Positions 8,395 through 11,464 of a stretch of 11,464 nt of DNA are shown one piece after another. The stretch lies in the NCBI GenBank assembly GCA_051001995.1, contig JBPCMT010000138.1, forward strand, positions 1 to 11,464. The letters are read 5' to 3'. The position numbers and the translations under genes are program-made. Source of the DNA: CAWEHQ01 sp051001995 (GTDB lineage: Bacteria > Actinomycetota > Thermoleophilia > Solirubrobacterales > Thermoleophilaceae). Below the pieces are notes generated by a model. It was not told where the DNA came from, made no database searches, and worked only from the letters and a program-made list of their open reading frames with translations. The first letter of the stretch is position 1. Every line of letters starts with the position of its first letter.

Positions 8395-9690
8395 GTGAGC
8401 GCCCGGGCAGGCATCGTCGTGACCGGCACCGAGGTTCTGAGCGGCCGCGTGCGCGACCGCAACGGCCCGTGGCTCGCCGACCGCCTGTCGGAGATCGGCG
8501 TCGAGCTGGCCCACGTGACGATCTGCGGCGACCGACCGGGCGACATGGAGGCGCAGCTCGACTTCCTGCGCGACCAGGGCGTCGACCTGATCGTGACGAG
8601 CGGCGGCCTCGGCCCGACCGCCGACGACCTGACACTCGAGGTGGTGGCGCGCTGGAGCGGCCGGCCGCTGCGCCTCGACGAGGCGCTCGAGGAGCGGATC
8701 GCGGCGATCCTCGCGCGCCTCTCCGCCCGCTGGCGGTCGATCGACCAGGAGGCCCTGCGTGCGGCGAACCGCAAGCAGGCGATGGTGCCCGACGGCGCCG
8801 CGATCATCGAGCCGGCCGGCACCGCGCCCGGCGTCGTGGTACCGGGGTCCGATGGCGCCGGCCCGAGCCCTGCCGTCGTGGTCCTGCCGGGTCCGCCGCG
8901 CGAGCTGCACGCGATGTGGCGGGTGGCGGTGGGCACGGACCCCTTCCGCGTCGCCGTGCGTGGCGCGACCCACTACGAGCAGCGCATGCTGCGGCTGTTC
9001 GGCATGCCGGAGTCGGAGCTCGCCGCGACGCTGCGCGAGGCCTCGGATGAGATCGGTGGCTTCGACGAGCTCGAGATCACCACCTGCCTTCGCCGCGGCG
9101 AGGTGGAGGCAGTGGTGCGCTTCGAGCCGGCGGGCGTGGCGGCGAGCGACGCGCTGGTCGAGCTAATCGAGCAGCGGCACGATCACACGCTCTTCTCGAC
9201 CGACGGGTCGAGCATCGATCAGCAGGTGGCCGAGCTGCTGGGCGGCCGCCGCGTCGCGGTCGCCGAGTCGTGCACGGGCGGGCTGATGGCGGCCCGGCTC
9301 ACGGAGTATGCGGGCGCGTCGGAGCACGTGGTGGGCGGCGTCGTCGCGTACTCCGACGAGGCGAAGTCAGCGCTCCTGGACGTCGACCCCTCGCTGGTTG
9401 CCCGCCATGGGGCGGTCTCGCCGGAGGTGGCTCGCGCGATGGCGGACGGCGCGCTGGCCCGCTTCGCCGCCGACGTCGGGGTGGCGATCACAGGCGTCGC
9501 CGGCCCCGGAGGCGGCACGGAGGCCAAGCCTGTGGGTTACGTCTGCTGGTGCGCCGCCGGCTCGGATGGGCGGTCGATCGCCCGCGACGTGCAGATCCCG
9601 GGCGACCGTGCGGAGATCCGCGACCGCTCGACCACGGTGGCGATGCACCTGCTGCGCCGGCTCCTCCGCGGGGAGGACGCGCCGATCTGA
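8395..9690 (+). CDS. cinA: CinA family protein: N-terminal COG1058 domain plus nicotinamide-nucleotide amidase domain
   Basis: CinA combines a molybdopterin-binding-like N-terminal domain, which in characterised members has ADP-ribose/NMN pyrophosphatase activity, with a PncC-type amidase domain that converts nicotinamide mononucleotide to nicotinate mononucleotide. The 431-residue product has both. The first shows VVTGTEVLSG (8-17) and TSGGLGPTADDLT (68-80), then LPGPPRELHAMW (164-175). The second shows AESCTGG (290-296) with the catalytic serine Ser292, AYSDEAK ending in Lys324, and GVAGPGGGTEAKPVG (367-381). The GTG at 8395 opens exactly at the conserved first strand. The ribosome binding site is poor. 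The gene lies 37 bases after the rodZ-like gene, without the pgsA found there in many relatives. In competent bacteria CinA is linked with recA, but recA is not in this window. Confidence 0.93.
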   Translation: MSARAGIVVTGTEVLSGRVRDRNGPWLADRLSEIGVELAHVTICGDRPGDMEAQLDFLRDQGVDLIVTSGGLGPTADDLTLEVVARWSGRPLRLDEALEERIAAILARLSARWRSIDQEALRAANRKQAMVPDGAAIIEPAGTAPGVVVPGSDGAGPSPAVVVLPGPPRELHAMWRVAVGTDPFRVAVRGATHYEQRMLRLFGMPESELAATLREASDEIGGFDELEITTCLRRGEVEAVVRFEPAGVAASDALVELIEQRHDHTLFSTDGSSIDQQVAELLGGRRVAVAESCTGGLMAARLTEYAGASEHVVGGVVAYSDEAKSALLDVDPSLVARHGAVSPEVARAMADGALARFAADVGVAITGVAGPGGGTEAKPVGYVCWCAAGSDGRSIARDVQIPGDRAEIRDRSTTVAMHLLRRLLRGEDAPI

Positions 9691-9715
9691 GGCGTCCCGG
9701 CGGGTCCGGCACGCC
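9691..9715 (+). terminator. GC-rich hairpin directly after cinA, possible terminator
   Basis: Starting at the base after the cinA TGA, GGCGT (9691-9695) pairs with ACGCC (9711-9715). Inside, CCGG pairs with CCGG across a single C·C mismatch, leaving a five-base loop. This gives nine pairs, almost all G-C. No T-run follows, so it is not a classical intrinsic terminator, but tail-less hairpins after stops are common in high-GC bacteria. It may instead protect the 3' end of the transcript. Confidence 0.35.
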
Positions 9716-9769
9716 CGGTGCTTGGGACCGCCACCGCGCGCGGGGCCCTTCCCTTCGACCGCCGCCGGC

Positions 9770-9836
9770 GAAGGTCACTTCCTTTCGAAAGATGGTCTCT
9801 GAACAAGTCTTTTCAAGAGACCATTCTCGAGTAGAC
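9770..9836 (+). promoter_or_regulatory. AT-rich leader with palindrome and imperfect dyad before thpR
   Basis: This patch is much less GC-rich (about 44% over roughly 75 bases) than the window around it. It contains the perfect ten-base palindrome CTTTCGAAAG (9782-9791). Next to it is a large imperfect dyad: ATGGTCTCTGAA (9792-9803) pairs with TTCAAGAGACCAT (9812-9824), with one bulged A and an eight-base loop. TAGACAT (9832-9838) could serve as a -10-like element but no matched -35 is clear. The dyad is not followed by a T-run. It could be an operator, a leader hairpin controlling thpR translation, or part of the thpR coding region if the ATG at 9792 is used. It does not match the actinobacterial LexA box. 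Confidence 0.45.
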
Positions 9837-10472
9837 ATGTACCAACCGGAGAACGAGCGGCGAAGCCAGGGATCCGGCGGCACCGAGCGGGCGCGGCTCT
9901 TCGTGGCGCTCGACCTGCCCGAGCCCACGCGCGCGTCGATCGCAGCGTGGCGCGATCGCACGATCGCCGGCCGCGACGAGCTGCGCCCGGTGGCCGCCGC
10001 GTCACTCCACGTGACGCTCTGCTTCCTCGGATGGCGTCCCGAGAGCGAGGCGCCGGCGATCGCCGAGGCGGCGCTGGGCGCCTGCGCCGGGCTGCAGGCA
10101 CCACTCCTGCGGCCCCGCGCCCTCGCGCCTGTGCCTCCGAGGCGGCCGCGCCTCTTCGCGCTCGACCTCGACGATGCCGGCGGGGCCGCCGGCGCGGTGC
10201 AGGCCGCCATATCGGACTCCCTGGAGGCGGCGGGCTTCTACGAGCCCGAGTCGCGCCCGTTCTGGCCGCACCTGACGGTCGCGCGCGTCAGGCGCGGCGC
10301 CCGCGCCGCGCCGCTCGAGGCCGGTCCACCGCCCGGTGAGCCGTTCACGGCGGCCGACCTGACGCTCTACCGCTCGACGCTGCGCCCGCGGGGCGCACTC
10401 TACGAGCCGCTGGCGCGGTTGCGCCTCGGCGCGCCCGCGGCACACGCGAAGCGATCCTCCCCGACTTCCTGA
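9837..10472 (+). CDS. thpR: RNA 2',3'-cyclic phosphodiesterase (2H phosphoesterase, LigT family)
   Basis: Members of this cytoplasmic family hydrolyse RNA 2',3'-cyclic phosphates to 2'-phosphates and can ligate some tRNA halves in vitro. The 211-residue product begins its fold at LFVALDLP (21-28). It carries both catalytic HxTx motifs: His58-Val-Thr60 in SLHVTLCFLG and His145-Leu-Thr147 in WPHLTVARV. It reaches the family's usual end near YEPLARLRLG (189-198). Two features are odd. First, about 20 polar residues precede the fold, and the start is uncertain: ATG 9837 is taken here, but an in-frame ATG at 9792 lies at the base of the upstream dyad, and neither has a good ribosome binding site. 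Second, the last 13 residues are read out of frame through a PIN-domain gene fragment, so the native stop seems lost. In many Gram-positive genomes cinA-thpR is followed by recA, which is absent here. Confidence 0.88.
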   Translation: MYQPENERRSQGSGGTERARLFVALDLPEPTRASIAAWRDRTIAGRDELRPVAAASLHVTLCFLGWRPESEAPAIAEAALGACAGLQAPLLRPRALAPVPPRRPRLFALDLDDAGGAAGAVQAAISDSLEAAGFYEPESRPFWPHLTVARVRRGARAAPLEAGPPPGEPFTAADLTLYRSTLRPRGALYEPLARLRLGAPAAHAKRSSPTS

Positions 10473-10582
10473 TCGGCGCACACGCAGCCGTCACCGCCCG
10501 CCCACTTCTCACCCGAGACCCGCGCCGCATCGCCACCCACATCCCCGGCGCGACGCTCATTGCGCCCGACGAGCAGATCTGA
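10445..10582 (+). pseudogene. C-terminal remnant of a VapC-like PIN-domain toxin gene
   Basis: In the +2 frame, about 45 codons up to the TGA at 10580-10582 encode the end of a PIN domain. ILPDFLIGAHA contains a conserved acidic residue and the IGAHA helix typical of VapC-type nucleases. LLTRDPRR follows with another conserved Asp, and the segment ends IPGATLIAPDEQI. The N-terminal two thirds of the domain, including the first catalytic Asp, are missing. Going upstream, similarity stops at about 10440, inside the 3' end of thpR, and the first in-frame stop is at 10337-10339. No start codon, ribosome binding site or VapB antitoxin is present. It is therefore a broken fragment, overlapped by the thpR stop. 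The annotation rests on motif recognition, not on a database search. Confidence 0.7.
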
Positions 10583-10651
10583 GCCGGACCGCAGGCCCCG
10601 AACCAGGGCGCTCCACTCATTGGCGCGGACGCGGCTGGGCGCCTCGGTGAC

Positions 10652-11464
10652 TCAGCGCATCATCTGCATACCGGCGCCGTGGCCGCCGCCGCCCGGCTCG
10701 TGCATCCCGCCGTCCGGCTCGGCGAAACCCGGCACGTCGGCCGGAACGAACGCCACGCCGAGCCCGAGCGCGAGCAGCAACACGGCAACGGTCCTGCGCG
10801 CGGCGGCCGGCCAGGGCAGCAGCTTCTCGCCGGCGATGAGCGCCGCGACCAGCGCCATCCAGCCGAGGCTCATCACGCCGACGGCGAACAGCGCCGCCAT
10901 CAGCGCCCAGCAGCAACCCAGGCACCAGGCGCCGTGCCGCGAGCCGAGCTCCACCGCACCGGTCCGGCCGTCGCGCCAGCGCTCGGCGAGGAACATCATC
11001 GGGCTGCGGCACTTGACCAGGCAGGCCCGCTTGAGCGGCGTCAACTGGTAGAGAGCGGCGGCCACGATCACGCCGCCGGTCACGTAGCGGCCCGCCTCGT
11101 CCCACGCCAGCCACGCCGGGTCGAGGGCGCGCACCAGCTCGATCAGGCTGTAGGCGGCAAGGCCCGCCGCCGTCCACACACACAGGTAGCCGGCGACGAA
11201 CAGCGCCGTCGCGTCACTCGCCGCTCCCTTTCCGCGGGCGCGATGACCCTCTCGCAGGCGGTCGTACATGAGCACGGTGGGAGCGACCGCCGGGAACATC
11301 ATCGCCGCCATCATCACGACCCAGACGGTGATGTAAAAGCCGAGGCCTCCGAGGCTCATCCCCGGCATCGACTCCATGGCGCCCATCCGGTCGCTCGTCA
11401 TCACCCAGGCCGCGACGGCGAGCGCGAGCAGCGCGCCGAGCAGGGCGAGCTGAGCACGCCCGAG
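10652..11464 (-). CDS. DUF2182 multi-pass integral membrane protein (5' end outside window)
   Basis: The frame stays open to the window edge. The upstream part encodes a hydrophobic helix (LALLGALLALAVAAWV) that is the expected first membrane segment, so the GTG/ATG codons near 11404 are probably internal and the gene is partial. At least 271 residues are visible, with about six membrane helices. Family marks are WVVMMAAMMFPAVAP, LTPLKRACLVKCRSPM and GAWCLGCCWALM, typical of the DUF2182 'predicted metal-binding' membrane family. Conserved Cys and Met residues sit in or near helices. The C-terminal tail is rich in Gly, His and Met (ends HGAGMQMMR), and another Met-rich run follows the first helix, which suggests copper or another soft metal. 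No enzymatic function is established. It is convergent with the PIN remnant, with about 70 bases between their stops. Confidence 0.85.
   Translation of the reverse strand, partial: LGRAQLALLGALLALAVAAWVMTSDRMGAMESMPGMSLGGLGFYITVWVVMMAAMMFPAVAPTVLMYDRLREGHRARGKGAASDATALFVAGYLCVWTAAGLAAYSLIELVRALDPAWLAWDEAGRYVTGGVIVAAALYQLTPLKRACLVKCRSPMMFLAERWRDGRTGAVELGSRHGAWCLGCCWALMAALFAVGVMSLGWMALVAALIAGEKLLPWPAAARRTVAVLLLALGLGVAFVPADVPGFAEPDGGMHEPGGGGHGAGMQMMR

Noticed and set aside
9801..9814. GAAC…TTTC as a possible LexA/SOS box
   Set aside because: The actinobacterial/Bacillus box needs GAAC and GTTC separated by four bases; here the spacing is six and the right half does not match.
10583..10651. Bidirectional terminator between the PIN remnant and the DUF2182 gene
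   Set aside because: Only a weak 5-base GGCGC/GCGCC pairing with a long loop and no T-run was found, so it is not supported.

Overview
The window is about 11.5 kb of very GC-rich DNA (third codon positions nearly all G or C) and carries ordinary bacterial housekeeping genes. The base composition and the order dapA – rnj – ftsK – rodZ-like – cinA – thpR suggest a high-GC actinobacterium. The protein flavour, for example the RodZ-like protein and cinA followed directly by thpR, makes me favour the class Thermoleophilia (Solirubrobacterales or relatives), but that is inference.

Layout, left to right. The disordered C-terminal tail of an unidentified plus-strand gene ends at 225. It is followed by dapA (lysine/diaminopimelate synthesis) and rnj (ribonuclease J), which are closely spaced and probably co-transcribed. 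A two-component system on the minus strand comes next: an OmpR-family response regulator and its sensor kinase, with a GTGA overlap between the two genes. The kinase gene runs tail to tail into rnj and overlaps its last 55 bases. A 120-base divergent intergenic region separates the response regulator from ftsK, which is followed on the plus strand by a RodZ-like membrane HTH gene and a full-length two-domain cinA.

After cinA the order becomes less regular. A GC-rich hairpin follows its stop codon. Then comes an unusually AT-rich patch (roughly 44% GC over about 75 bases) with a strong imperfect dyad just before the thpR (2H phosphoesterase) coding region. The thpR frame ends inside a C-terminal fragment of a VapC-like PIN-domain gene that lies in another frame, and this looks like a recombination scar. 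The right edge holds a minus-strand DUF2182 integral membrane protein whose true start lies beyond the window.

The core order matches the ancient Gram-positive neighbourhood seen around spoIIIE/ftsK, ymfM (rodZ), pgsA, cinA and recA in Bacillus and in many actinobacteria. Here pgsA is absent between the rodZ-like gene and cinA, and recA does not follow thpR. I see no wholly new system, CRISPR array, rRNA, tRNA or intact mobile element. The most interesting points are the dyad before thpR, the thpR/PIN junction, and the control region between the response regulator and ftsK.
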